A stretch of 41,018 nucleotides of DNA, taken from assembly GCA_014801865.1 (NCBI GenBank), contig JAAVDH010000031.1:1-41018 (forward strand), in the 5' to 3' direction. Made by a program: the position numbers and the translations under genes. Under the pieces are notes generated by a model. That model worked only from the letters and a program-made list of their open reading frames with translations. It did not search any database and was not told the origin of the DNA. Shown piece after piece: positions 35,101 to 41,018 of this stretch; the stretch's first letter is position 1, and each line of letters opens with the position of its first letter. The stretch comes from Bacteroides sp. (GTDB lineage: Bacteria; Bacteroidota; Bacteroidia; Bacteroidales; Muribaculaceae).

Positions 35101-35701
35101 CCGGCTGATTCAGCTCATGCGAGCTAAGGCCGGTACCCGCAGCGGGTGAATAGGGCTGAATGGTATATCCCTTGTAGAGATATCCCTTCTTGTAAAGCTG
35201 ATTAAGTAGCCACCATACACTTTCTATGAAGCGGTTGTCGTAAGTGATATAGGGGTCGAGCATATCTACCCAATATCCCATCGAACTGGTGAGAGCTTCC
35301 CATTCGCGCGTATACTTCATTACCTCGCGACGACATGCAGCGTTGTAATCATCTACAGATATCTTCTTGCCGATATCCTCTTTGGTGATGCCGAGTGCTT
35401 TTTCCACACCCAGTTCCACGGGCAGACCATGAGTGTCCCATCCGGCCTTACGCTTTACATGGAATCCGTCCATGGTCTTGTAGCGACATACTATATCCTT
35501 GATAGTACGGGCCATAACGTGGTGAATACCGGGCATGCCGTTGGCCGATGGAGGTCCCTCGTAGAATACAAATGAAGGGCAACCTTCGCGTACCTTCAAG
35601 CTTTCTTCAAAGAGCCCAGCCTCATTCCAGCGGGTGAGCATTTGCTTATTTATCTCGGACAGATTAAAACTGCCGTATTCGTTAAATCTTTTCTTCATCA
35701 C
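32138..35701 (-). CDS. ileS: Isoleucyl-tRNA synthetase, IleRS2 type with a GIHH signature
   Basis: This 1187-residue class I synthetase charges tRNA-Ile. The length, C-terminal domain and KMSKR at 734-738 match the eukaryote-like IleRS2 type. The first class I signature, normally HxGH, is Gly58-Ile59-His60-His61, that is, positions one and three swapped. The surrounding residues (EGPPSANGMPG before and VMARTIKD after) are intact. A CP1 editing domain is present (AWTTTPWTLPSNTA region), and WFDSGSMPFA precedes the KMSKS loop. IleRS2 enzymes are naturally mupirocin-tolerant, and the swapped motif has been linked to very strong resistance. It heads the operon with the dksA-like gene and lspA; the start is MMKKRF, and Met2 is also possible. 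Confidence 0.97.
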   Translation of the reverse strand: MMKKRFNEYGSFNLSEINKQMLTRWNEAGLFEESLKVREGCPSFVFYEGPPSANGMPGIHHVMARTIKDIVCRYKTMDGFHVKRKAGWDTHGLPVELGVEKALGITKEDIGKKISVDDYNAACRREVMKYTREWEALTSSMGYWVDMLDPYITYDNRFIESVWWLLNQLYKKGYLYKGYTIQPYSPAAGTGLSSHELNQPGCYRDVKDTTCTAIFRMLDPKPEMTGWGQPSFLAWTTTPWTLPSNTALCVGPSIKYVALRTYNPYNGDKLTVVMAESLLQAYFKPEADKLPLDEYKPGDKVVPYQIVGHYTGTDLVGMRYAQLMPWVKPCDKVNDLSAEYVTAYAEANPDKCFKVGDENFVELAELAFRVIPGDYVTTEDGTGIVHIAPTFGADDAKVAKAAGIPSLFMISKRGETRPMVDLTGRYYLLDELAESFIEKCVNVSEYSRHAGDYVKNAYDPRFSPEGKYDQQAADKAEDLNIILSLEMKQQGEAFKIEKHVHNYPHCWRTDKPVLYYPLDSWFIRSTAVRDRLIELNNTIKWKPASTGSGRFGKWLENLQDWNLSRSRYWGTPLPIWRTEDAKEEICIESVEQLFNEIDKAVEAGLMKSNPYRDRGFVPGEYHKDNYEKIDLHRPYVDDIILVSPTGKPMKRETDLIDVWFDSGSMPFAQQHYPFENKEGIDSGELFPADFIAEGVDQTRGWFFTLHAIAGMVKDSVAYKAVISNGLVLDKDGNKMSKRLGNAVNPFEAIEEFGSDPLRWYMISNSSPWDNLKFDKEGVKEVARKFFSTLYNTYSFFALYANVDGFDPEMPQVLVEERPEIDRWILSLLNTLVKTVKESLDDYELTRAARAISEFVNDNLSNWYVRLCRKRFWGGEMDTDKLAAYQTLYTCLLTVAKLIAPFAPFYADRLYRDLTATDESVHLTRFPEIDEKIIDKALEERMATAQTITSLVLSLRRRANIKVRQPLLRIMVPAVDEHQREAIAAIRDLITNEVNVKDLQLVSSDDGVLVKRVKPDFKKLGPKHGKMMKQVAAAITGLSQAQIAALEKEGSLAIDVNGQQAVIDLADVEVISEDIPGWLVANEGNITVALDITITDDLRQEGIAREIVNRVQNIRKSRDYDITDRINVTVAPSETTDEAIRNYASYIARQVLADSVSVGQVDINDADSETLSMDDMNVVVNIALNTAK

Positions 35702-35733
35702 TGCAGAGAAATCGTCAAGTGCATAAATTTTCG

Positions 35734-35767
35734 CAAAGATAATGATTTTTATTCAAAATCCCTCAAA
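35734..35767 (-). promoter_or_regulatory. Promoter of the ileS operon
   Basis: On the minus strand, TTTG (35764-35767), a 22-base spacer and TATCTTTG (35734-35741), with a leader of about 30 bases. Confidence 0.6.
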
Positions 35768-36137
35768 GCAATTTATTCATACCAACACGCATTACTCTCA
35801 TCACTTATTTTCCACCAATGAACACCCGATAAGATGCAGGTACATAGCCATACTCTTAGAGCATCATGTAGGTGTATAAAGAGATGTGATAGTGAGAGCG
35901 TCAATATGATAGTGAGAGTGTCAGTAGATTGTAGGAGAGTGATTAATTGTGCGTTATTAATAGTGGAGTGTTTGGTTATTTGGTTGAAGAAAAATGGTGT
36001 TGGAAACAACCGAATGAGTGATCCGGATGTTATTTTATAGGTAGAATGTATGAAAAGCATTTTTTATGGTGTATATTTGCACTCTGCCTGTCAAAGTTTA
36101 CATATTATACTTATTAATTTAGCGCTGACAAAACTTT
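35768..36137. other. Intergenic region between ileS and the acyl-CoA synthetase gene
   Basis: About 370 bases without a gene. A 20-bp unit is repeated in tandem (35888-35907 and 35908-35927, four mismatches, core GATAGTGAGAG). A 12-base word CATACTCTTAGA (35849-35860) recurs at 2382-2393 and resembles the end of the MITE-like element. Reading frames on both strands here are short and AT-rich and look non-coding. Confidence 0.5.
36072..36079 (+). promoter_or_regulatory. -7 element for the acyl-CoA synthetase gene
   Basis: TATATTTG matches the consensus, 58 bases before the start codon. No clear -33 partner is visible. Confidence 0.45.
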
Positions 36138-37805
36138 ATGAAACATCAGGATCATCTCTCGGCATACATAGCGCAGTCGTTGCGCGATAATTGGAATCGT
36201 CCTGCTCTTACCAACTTTCAGGGGGTGACTTTTCAGTATCATGATGTGGCCCGAAAGATAGCCAAGTTACATATATTATTTGAACACGCCGGCATAAAGC
36301 GGGGTGACAAAATAGCCCTTTGCGGCAAGAACTCGTCGCAGTGGGCTGTGGCCTTTTTCGCGGTAATTACCTACGGTGCAGTGGCAGTGCCCATCCTTCA
36401 TGAGTTCAAGCCCGATAATGTTCACCACCTGGTTACGCACTCCGAGGCGCGACTCCTCTTCACTGATCAGGCAATATGGGAGAACCTTGATCCTGAGCTG
36501 ATGAAACTGCTTGACGGCGCAGTGCTGTTGCAGGATTTCTCATTGCTTCTCTCGCGCAGCCGCAGTCTGACTGAGGGTCGCGAGCATCTCAACGAGCTGT
36601 TCGGCAAGAAATATCCCGAGCGTTTCCGTCCTACCGACGTGCACTATCGCAAGGAATCGTCCGATGAACTTGCCCTCATAAACTATACATCGGGTTCCAC
36701 AGGATTCTCCAAAGGAGTGATGCTCAGCTACGGAAGCCTCTGGAGCAATGTGCAGTACTGTATTGATGGCCTCAACTGGCTTAATCCCGGCGACGGCATA
36801 GTATCGATGCTACCCATGGCCCACATGTATGGATTGGTCATAGATACTATACATCCTTTCGTCAAGGGTTGTCATGTCAACTTCCTTACTCGTACTCCCT
36901 CGCCACGTGTCATCATGGAAGCCTTCGCCGAGGTACGCCCCAAACTGATAGTCACCGTGCCTCTGATTATCGAAAAGATAATCAAGACCAAAGTGTTCCC
37001 TCTGCTTGAGAAGCCCCTGATGAAGCTGATGCTTCATGTGCCCTTTGTTGACGACCGCCTGTTGGGCAAAATCAAGGAGCGCCTTACCGAAGTGTTTGGC
37101 GGACAGATACGTCAGATTATTATCGGCGGTGCTGGACTTAACCATGATGTCGAGAAATTCCTGCGTCGCATAGAGTTTCCCTTCACAGTGGGCTACGGCA
37201 TGACCGAATGTGGTCCCCTTATCAGCTACACACCCTGGGAGCGTCAGCGTCCCGGTTCATGCGGACAGGTGGTTGACCGCATGACGATAAAGTGCGACTC
37301 GCCCGATCCTGCCAATGTGCCCGGTGTACTCTACGTAAAGGGACGCAACGTCATGCAAGGCTACTTCAAGAATCCCGAAGCTACGGCCGAAGTGTTGGCC
37401 CCCGATGGATGGATGTCAACCGGCGACATCGGCAACATTGACGCCGAAGGCTATATCTATATCCGTGGTCGCGACAAAAATATGATACTCGGCCCTTCGG
37501 GTCAGAATATTTATCCCGAGGAGATAGAGCAGAAGCTCAACAATATGCCATACGTGGCCGAATCTGTGGTGGTGGAGAATGGAGCGGGCAAGCTCGTGGC
37601 TCTCGTGTATCCCGATCTTGAGAACGTCAACCTCCAGAAGATACCTCATGAGCAGCTTCAGACTTTGATGGAGAGCAACATCAAGACACTTAATCAGGAG
37701 TTGCCCGGCTACTCGCAGATTACCGGCGTGAAGATAATGAATGAGGAATTTGAAAAGACTCCCAAACGGTCAATCAAACGCTACATATACATGCATCAGG
37801 CATGA
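36138..37805 (+). CDS. AMP-dependent long-chain acyl-CoA synthetase/ligase
   Basis: This 555-residue adenylate-forming enzyme activates a carboxylic acid, most likely a fatty acid, with ATP and then CoA or another thiol. The ATP loop YTSGSTGFSKG is at 183-193. GYGMTECGP (about 354-362) and STGDIGNIDAEGYIYIRGR (about 432-450) are the A5 and A7-A8 motifs. KTPKRSIKR near the C-terminus holds the catalytic lysine. No membrane segment or carrier-protein domain is fused. The exact substrate cannot be read from sequence. It is transcribed alone and ends beside the MITE-like element, whose hairpin could act as its terminator. Confidence 0.93.
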   Translation: MKHQDHLSAYIAQSLRDNWNRPALTNFQGVTFQYHDVARKIAKLHILFEHAGIKRGDKIALCGKNSSQWAVAFFAVITYGAVAVPILHEFKPDNVHHLVTHSEARLLFTDQAIWENLDPELMKLLDGAVLLQDFSLLLSRSRSLTEGREHLNELFGKKYPERFRPTDVHYRKESSDELALINYTSGSTGFSKGVMLSYGSLWSNVQYCIDGLNWLNPGDGIVSMLPMAHMYGLVIDTIHPFVKGCHVNFLTRTPSPRVIMEAFAEVRPKLIVTVPLIIEKIIKTKVFPLLEKPLMKLMLHVPFVDDRLLGKIKERLTEVFGGQIRQIIIGGAGLNHDVEKFLRRIEFPFTVGYGMTECGPLISYTPWERQRPGSCGQVVDRMTIKCDSPDPANVPGVLYVKGRNVMQGYFKNPEATAEVLAPDGWMSTGDIGNIDAEGYIYIRGRDKNMILGPSGQNIYPEEIEQKLNNMPYVAESVVVENGAGKLVALVYPDLENVNLQKIPHEQLQTLMESNIKTLNQELPGYSQITGVKIMNEEFEKTPKRSIKRYIYMHQA

Positions 37806-37815
37806 TGCTCCGCTA

Positions 37816-38009
37816 AGAGTATGTTTACTTTTAAATGATTTTATCACAAAGAATCTTTTGGGTGCTTTTCCAAAGTTGAAGAGGGAGCGATGCGGGCATC
37901 GTGACCGATGAAATCTTTGGAAAAGCACCCAAAAGATTCTTTGTGATGAAATCAAAAATTATTCATACTCTTAAGTAATGTAAATTTGGTTTAAAAGTAA
38001 ACATACTCT
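37816..38009. mobile_element. MITE-like palindromic element, copy A (194 bp)
   Basis: The element starts with AGAGTATGTTTACTTTTAAA and ends with its exact reverse complement (37990-38009), a perfect 20-bp terminal inverted repeat. Inside, a 40-base arm (37836-37875) is repeated inverted at 37915-37954 with one mismatch. The 39-base centre has a small hairpin (CGATGC/GCATCG). The right side carries 35 extra bases (37955-37989) with an internal CATACTCTT. It has no coding capacity and sits between two convergent genes. Flanking TCCGCT (37809-37814) and AGCGGA (38014-38019) extend the symmetry; no clear target-site duplication is visible. A second copy starts at 40832. Confidence 0.75.
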
Positions 38010-38031
38010 AAAAAGCGGATTACAGATTGTA

Positions 38032-39012
38032 TCACAGGCTGTCGGCAATGTTTGCCACGGCCTGTGATAGTTTTGTAGGAAGTACGGCCACGAGGCGCGT
38101 GAGCATACGTACGACGAGGGGTACGTGGATCAGTGACATTATTCGGCCATTTACTTCGGGGAATGTCTGCTTCCACTTGGCTACATCGCGTGGTTTGCAG
38201 CGCAGGTACTTGATTTTAGCTACATATTTAAGATATGTGAGGAAGTGTTCGTAGCGATCATGCACGCCGCGCTCCATCATCCATTCTTCAATCATGAGGG
38301 CCATCATGAGATGGTCGCGCAGCAGCAATTCGCTTTTTGAGCGCGACAGACTCTTGCCTCTATCGTGTTGCACATAGTAATATCCCGCCAGCGAGCATGA
38401 GGCAATGACGGGGTTAAGTGCAAGCACCTGGGTGACGAATCCGAGGTCCTCCCAGCGGTCTACACCGGAGAAAAACGCTATGTCGTTGGAGATGATGAAG
38501 TCACGCCGTATGAGTTTGCAACACAGAGTGAAGGTAGAGGTGTTGATAGGTAGTTCGTTTAGAGTGGCGTGGGGTGCGCCCTGCTTCGTGGCAATCAGCT
38601 GCGGCACCAACTTTGTACGCTCCCCGTAGACGTAGGTCATACCCGATACCACGACGTCGGCATCGTACATACGGGCCGTGTCGTAGAGCTGCTGTATGTA
38701 CGAGGGGTGCATATAGTCATCGGCATCGCAGTGTATCACATAGTCGCCAGTAGCATTTTCGAGTCCCGCAGCACGGGCAGTGGCCACCCCCTGATTGCCG
38801 TTGAGGGTTATAAGAATCGGTGGGTAGGGAAAGTCGCCGTTACAAGCAGTGAAACGCTCTATGACATCCGTAGACCCGTCAGTACTCCCGTCATTGACAA
38901 GTACAATCTGAATGTCGCGATAGGTCTGTGCGGCGAGTGACGCCAAAGTTTTCTCCAGCGTGTTTTCAGCATTGTAGAACGGTATTATGACGGAAACCGA
39001 CGGATTCGCCAT
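38032..39012 (-). CDS. Family 2 glycosyltransferase
   Basis: The start at 39012 (MANPSVSVIIPFYN) gives 326 residues; an in-frame ATG at 39084 lies inside the upstream gene and is unlikely. The GT-A fold is visible: VSVIIPFYNAENTLEKTLASL at the N-terminus, VLVNDGSTDGS at 37-47, NQGVATARAAGLENATGDY, and the metal-binding DADD at 96-99. Family 2 enzymes transfer a sugar from a nucleotide sugar to a growing surface polysaccharide or protein glycan. Donor and acceptor are unknown. No membrane helices are fused. It follows the outer-membrane barrel gene by 37 bases on the same strand and may be co-transcribed with it. Confidence 0.93.
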   Translation of the reverse strand: MANPSVSVIIPFYNAENTLEKTLASLAAQTYRDIQIVLVNDGSTDGSTDVIERFTACNGDFPYPPILITLNGNQGVATARAAGLENATGDYVIHCDADDYMHPSYIQQLYDTARMYDADVVVSGMTYVYGERTKLVPQLIATKQGAPHATLNELPINTSTFTLCCKLIRRDFIISNDIAFFSGVDRWEDLGFVTQVLALNPVIASCSLAGYYYVQHDRGKSLSRSKSELLLRDHLMMALMIEEWMMERGVHDRYEHFLTYLKYVAKIKYLRCKPRDVAKWKQTFPEVNGRIMSLIHVPLVVRMLTRLVAVLPTKLSQAVANIADSL

Positions 39013-39049
39013 GTAGATGTTTGACTTATGTTCGGGATGAAGGAAACGA

Positions 39050-39592
39050 TCAGAAGCAGTAGGCGATGCCGAGGGTGAATACACCGGTGGAATAGCGCTT
39101 CATGACATCGTACTTGCCTTCAAGATTGAGTTTGAGGGTAGAGGTGATATGATAGTCGGCACCCGCACCCACGTTAACACCTATGTAATCGCAACGTGTC
39201 GAGGAGTCTGAGCCGTTGACCTTATCTGATTTTAACTGCCATGAGGTGTAGCTAAGTCCGGCAAGAGGATATATGGTGAATTTTCCGGCGCGCAGAGCGG
39301 TGTAGTGTGCATTGACATTGATAGCGAAAGCATCGGTGCCGTTATGGCGAAACATATACTCGATATTGGCTCCGAGACGAAAACTGCGGCTGAAACTGTA
39401 GGTGAAGTCAAGTCCGGCTACCGGCGACTCGATACGGGTGTTGTATCCTCCTCTTACGCCAAATGATTTTTCACTCTTTACGAGGCCATCGGTGAGGGGC
39501 GAGATGGCAAAGCCTGTGGCAGGGATGGAGAGAGCGGCTGCGGCAATGGCTGCAACGGTTATGGCGCGATATGAAGACTTGAGGATATTCAT
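39050..39592 (-). CDS. Small outer-membrane beta-barrel protein
   Basis: This 180-residue protein has a signal peptide (MNILKSSYRAITVAAIAAAA... ending near residue 29 at TGFA). The mature part consists of alternating polar and hydrophobic strands (SFGVRGGYNTRIES, GLDFTYSFSRSFRLGANIEYMF, KFTIYPLAGLSYTSW, GVNVGAGADYHI, LNLEGKYDVM). It ends in an aromatic-terminated strand (GIAYCF), the signal for outer-membrane insertion. The size fits an eight-stranded barrel of the OmpW/OmpX kind. The cargo or role is unknown. The glycosyltransferase gene follows directly. Confidence 0.85.
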   Translation of the reverse strand: MNILKSSYRAITVAAIAAAALSIPATGFAISPLTDGLVKSEKSFGVRGGYNTRIESPVAGLDFTYSFSRSFRLGANIEYMFRHNGTDAFAINVNAHYTALRAGKFTIYPLAGLSYTSWQLKSDKVNGSDSSTRCDYIGVNVGAGADYHITSTLKLNLEGKYDVMKRYSTGVFTLGIAYCF

Positions 39593-39684
39593 AATATGTA
39601 AGTTCTATTCTTATGTGCAATGGAGCGTGCAAATATAACCCTTTTTCCGCGTGGAAGGGTCACTATGAATCAAAAAAAACTTCG

Positions 39685-39692
39685 TACTTTTG
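39685..39692 (+). promoter_or_regulatory. -7 element deciding the start of the DHH phosphoesterase gene
   Basis: TACTTTTG predicts transcription from about 39699. This places an in-frame ATG at 39620 before the promoter and supports the start at 39722. Confidence 0.5.
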
Positions 39693-39721
39693 TATTTCAT
39701 TTTTGCCCCGGTGTGTTATCA

Positions 39722-40753
39722 ATGGATAATTCTATAATAGACGGCTCTACAGCCACCCGTATTCATTCGCTTTTATATAAGGCCGAAAAAATAGTAATAA
39801 CCTGCCATGTGTCGCCAGACGGTGACGCCATAGGATCGTCACTGGCTCTGAGTCAGGTGCTTAAGGCTATGGGTAAGCATGTACATGTTGTTACTCCCGA
39901 CACTCCTCCCCGTCCGCTGATGTTTCTCAAGGATGCCGATCGCATAGTGGTAGCGTCGCGATGGACCGACAAGGCCCGTACTCTCATCAAGTCAGCCGAC
40001 TTGATTTTCTGTCTCGACTTCAATTCGCTTGCGCGCCTTGACCGTCTGGCCGATGCCATGCGTGAGGCTGAGTGTCCCAAGGTGATGATAGACCATCATC
40101 TCGAGCCTGAAGATTGGGCTACGGTGATAATATCGCGTCCCGATATGTCATCGACCTGTGTGTTGCTCTATCATCTGCTCGTGCGTCTGGGATTTGAGTC
40201 GCGCCTCGACAAAGATGGAGCCGAGTGTATCTATACAGGCATGATGACCGACACGGGTCATTTTACCTACAACTCCAATGACCCCGATATATATATTGTC
40301 ATCGCGCGTCTGATGAGCAAAGGTATTGATAAGAACGAGATATACCGCAGGGTATTCAACACTCACTCACTGTCGAGCATACGTATAAGTTCATACGCTC
40401 TCTATCGTAAGATGCAGATACTCCCCGAGCATAAGGCAGCTCTGATAACTCTCACCGGCGATGAACTTAAGGAGTTTGGCTACGAGAAGGGCGATACGGA
40501 GGGGCTGGTCAATGTTCCTCTTTCTATCCCCGGAGTAGTGTATTCTGTGTTTATGCGCGAGGATGAGCCTGATTATGTGAAGATTTCCACTCGTTCGGTG
40601 GGCGAATTTCCGGTCAACAAGCTTTGTGAGCGCTACTTCAGCGGAGGCGGTCATCTTAATGCCGCAGGAGGAGAATATCATGGCTCATTGTCGCAGGCTG
40701 TTTCATTTTACCTCTCGGTAGCCGCGGAGTTTGACAGCTATATCGGGGATTAG
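39722..40753 (+). CDS. nrnA: DHH-family phosphoesterase (NrnA-type oligoribonuclease/PAP phosphatase)
   Basis: The start at 39722 gives 343 residues, the usual NrnA length. The DHH domain shows HVSPDGDAIGSS (residues 29-40) with the first metal-binding His and Asp, CLDFN with Asp99, and MIDHHLEP with the DHH triad at 124-126. A MTDTGHFTYNS motif follows. The C-terminal DHHA1 domain has the SGGGHLNAAGG substrate-binding loop. Enzymes of this type degrade nano-RNA and dephosphorylate 3'-phosphoadenosine 5'-phosphate, or hydrolyse pApA and related linear dinucleotides. Which activity dominates here is unknown. The gene ends upstream of MITE-like copy B. Confidence 0.93.
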   Translation: MDNSIIDGSTATRIHSLLYKAEKIVITCHVSPDGDAIGSSLALSQVLKAMGKHVHVVTPDTPPRPLMFLKDADRIVVASRWTDKARTLIKSADLIFCLDFNSLARLDRLADAMREAECPKVMIDHHLEPEDWATVIISRPDMSSTCVLLYHLLVRLGFESRLDKDGAECIYTGMMTDTGHFTYNSNDPDIYIVIARLMSKGIDKNEIYRRVFNTHSLSSIRISSYALYRKMQILPEHKAALITLTGDELKEFGYEKGDTEGLVNVPLSIPGVVYSVFMREDEPDYVKISTRSVGEFPVNKLCERYFSGGGHLNAAGGEYHGSLSQAVSFYLSVAAEFDSYIGD

Positions 40754-40776
40754 TGCTACAATCAGATAAAAATACT

Positions 40777-40784
40777 TAACTTTG
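40777..40784 (+). promoter_or_regulatory. -7 element upstream of MITE-like copy B
   Basis: TAACTTTG matches the consensus. A transcript from about 40791 would run into copy B and beyond the window, so its target is unknown. Confidence 0.4.
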
Positions 40785-40831
40785 TGTCCTCGGTTATAAC
40801 ACCTCTTTTCCAAAAGAATAGTCTAAGACTT

Positions 40832-41018
40832 AGAGTATGTTTACTTTTAAATGATTTTATCACATATGAAGATTTTGGCGGGATTTTCTAAAGTTGAAGA
40901 GGGAGCGATGCGGGCATCGTGACCGATGAAAACTTTGGAAAAGCACCCAAAAGATTCTTTGTGATGAAATCAAAAATTATTCATACTCTTAAGTAATGTA
41001 AATTTGGTTTAAAAGTAA
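40832..41018. mobile_element. MITE-like palindromic element, copy B (cut by the window end)
   Basis: This copy has the same orientation as copy A. It is identical to it over the first 32 bases, and nearly so from 40888 to the window end (one mismatch in the centre, plus two at the edge of the arm). The window stops 9 bases before its expected end. Its left inner arm (40864-40893) differs strongly from copy A and is 2 bases longer, while the right arm (40933-40972) is identical to A. As a result the long inner stem is no longer perfect. No coding capacity. Confidence 0.75.

Noticed and set aside
35888..35927. Two 20-bp tandem units upstream of the acyl-CoA synthetase gene as a CRISPR or iteron array
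   Set aside because: Units are directly adjacent without spacers, only two are present, and they differ at four positions.

Overview
The window is a chromosomal segment of a Bacteroidota bacterium, order Bacteroidales, most likely a gut Muribaculaceae-like species (family-level placement is inference). The sequence shows this in several ways. Promoters have the Bacteroidota -7 element TAnnTTTG, often with TTG or TTTG about 19-22 bases upstream, and start codons lack a strong Shine-Dalgarno sequence. The gene content is also typical: the order rplM-rpsI-rpsB-tsf, a PPi-dependent phosphofructokinase, a eukaryote-like IleRS2, a lysosomal-type GH89 glycosidase, and secreted proteins ending in type IX-secretion-like tails. 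No tRNA, rRNA, CRISPR array or complete insertion sequence was seen.

Layout. 1-1.5 kb: the 3' part of a HipA-family kinase, a 300-base untranslated stretch with a near-consensus promoter and an inverted repeat, then a thioredoxin-fold protein without active-site cysteines. 1.6-7.5 kb: pgeF, a Sel1-repeat protein and a large secreted GH89 N-acetylglucosaminidase. 7.5-8 kb: a non-coding stretch with a G9 tract just upstream of a promoter element and a strong terminator, a candidate small RNA. 8-13.2 kb: acyltransferase 3, an ECF sigma factor with a four-helix membrane partner, a hexapeptide acetyltransferase and a CapD/WbpM-type nucleotide-sugar dehydratase. 13.5-15.2 kb: a secreted PCMD/calycin-like protein. 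15.5-18.7 kb: the ribosomal operon rplM-rpsI-rpsB-tsf, with probable leader structures before rplM and rpsB. 18.8-24 kb: nadE, PPi-PFK, a 600-base gap holding a candidate minus-strand transcript with a 21-residue membrane peptide, and tpiA. 24-29.8 kb: engB, a 53-residue acidic protein, a DUF3332 lipoprotein, the coupled pair purM-mltF, tcdA and a Crp/Fnr-type regulator with a palindrome at its predicted transcription start. 30-35.7 kb: one minus-strand operon, ileS-dksA-like-lspA-DUF4296 lipoprotein-small protein. 36.1-40.8 kb: an acyl-CoA synthetase, a family 2 glycosyltransferase, a small outer-membrane barrel and an NrnA-type phosphoesterase.

Most of the window is ordinary housekeeping DNA. 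The most notable items are: (1) two direct copies, 3 kb apart, of a 194-bp non-coding palindromic element with 20-bp terminal inverted repeats (MITE-like), the second copy having one replaced arm; (2) an isoleucyl-tRNA synthetase whose class I HxGH signature is rearranged to GIHH, a form linked to very high mupirocin resistance; (3) the candidate transcript encoding a tiny hydrophobic peptide; (4) the G9 tract beside a promoter; (5) a repeated 16-base motif in the rpsB leader.

All functions were assigned by reading translated motifs and remembered family features. No database search or folding program was run.
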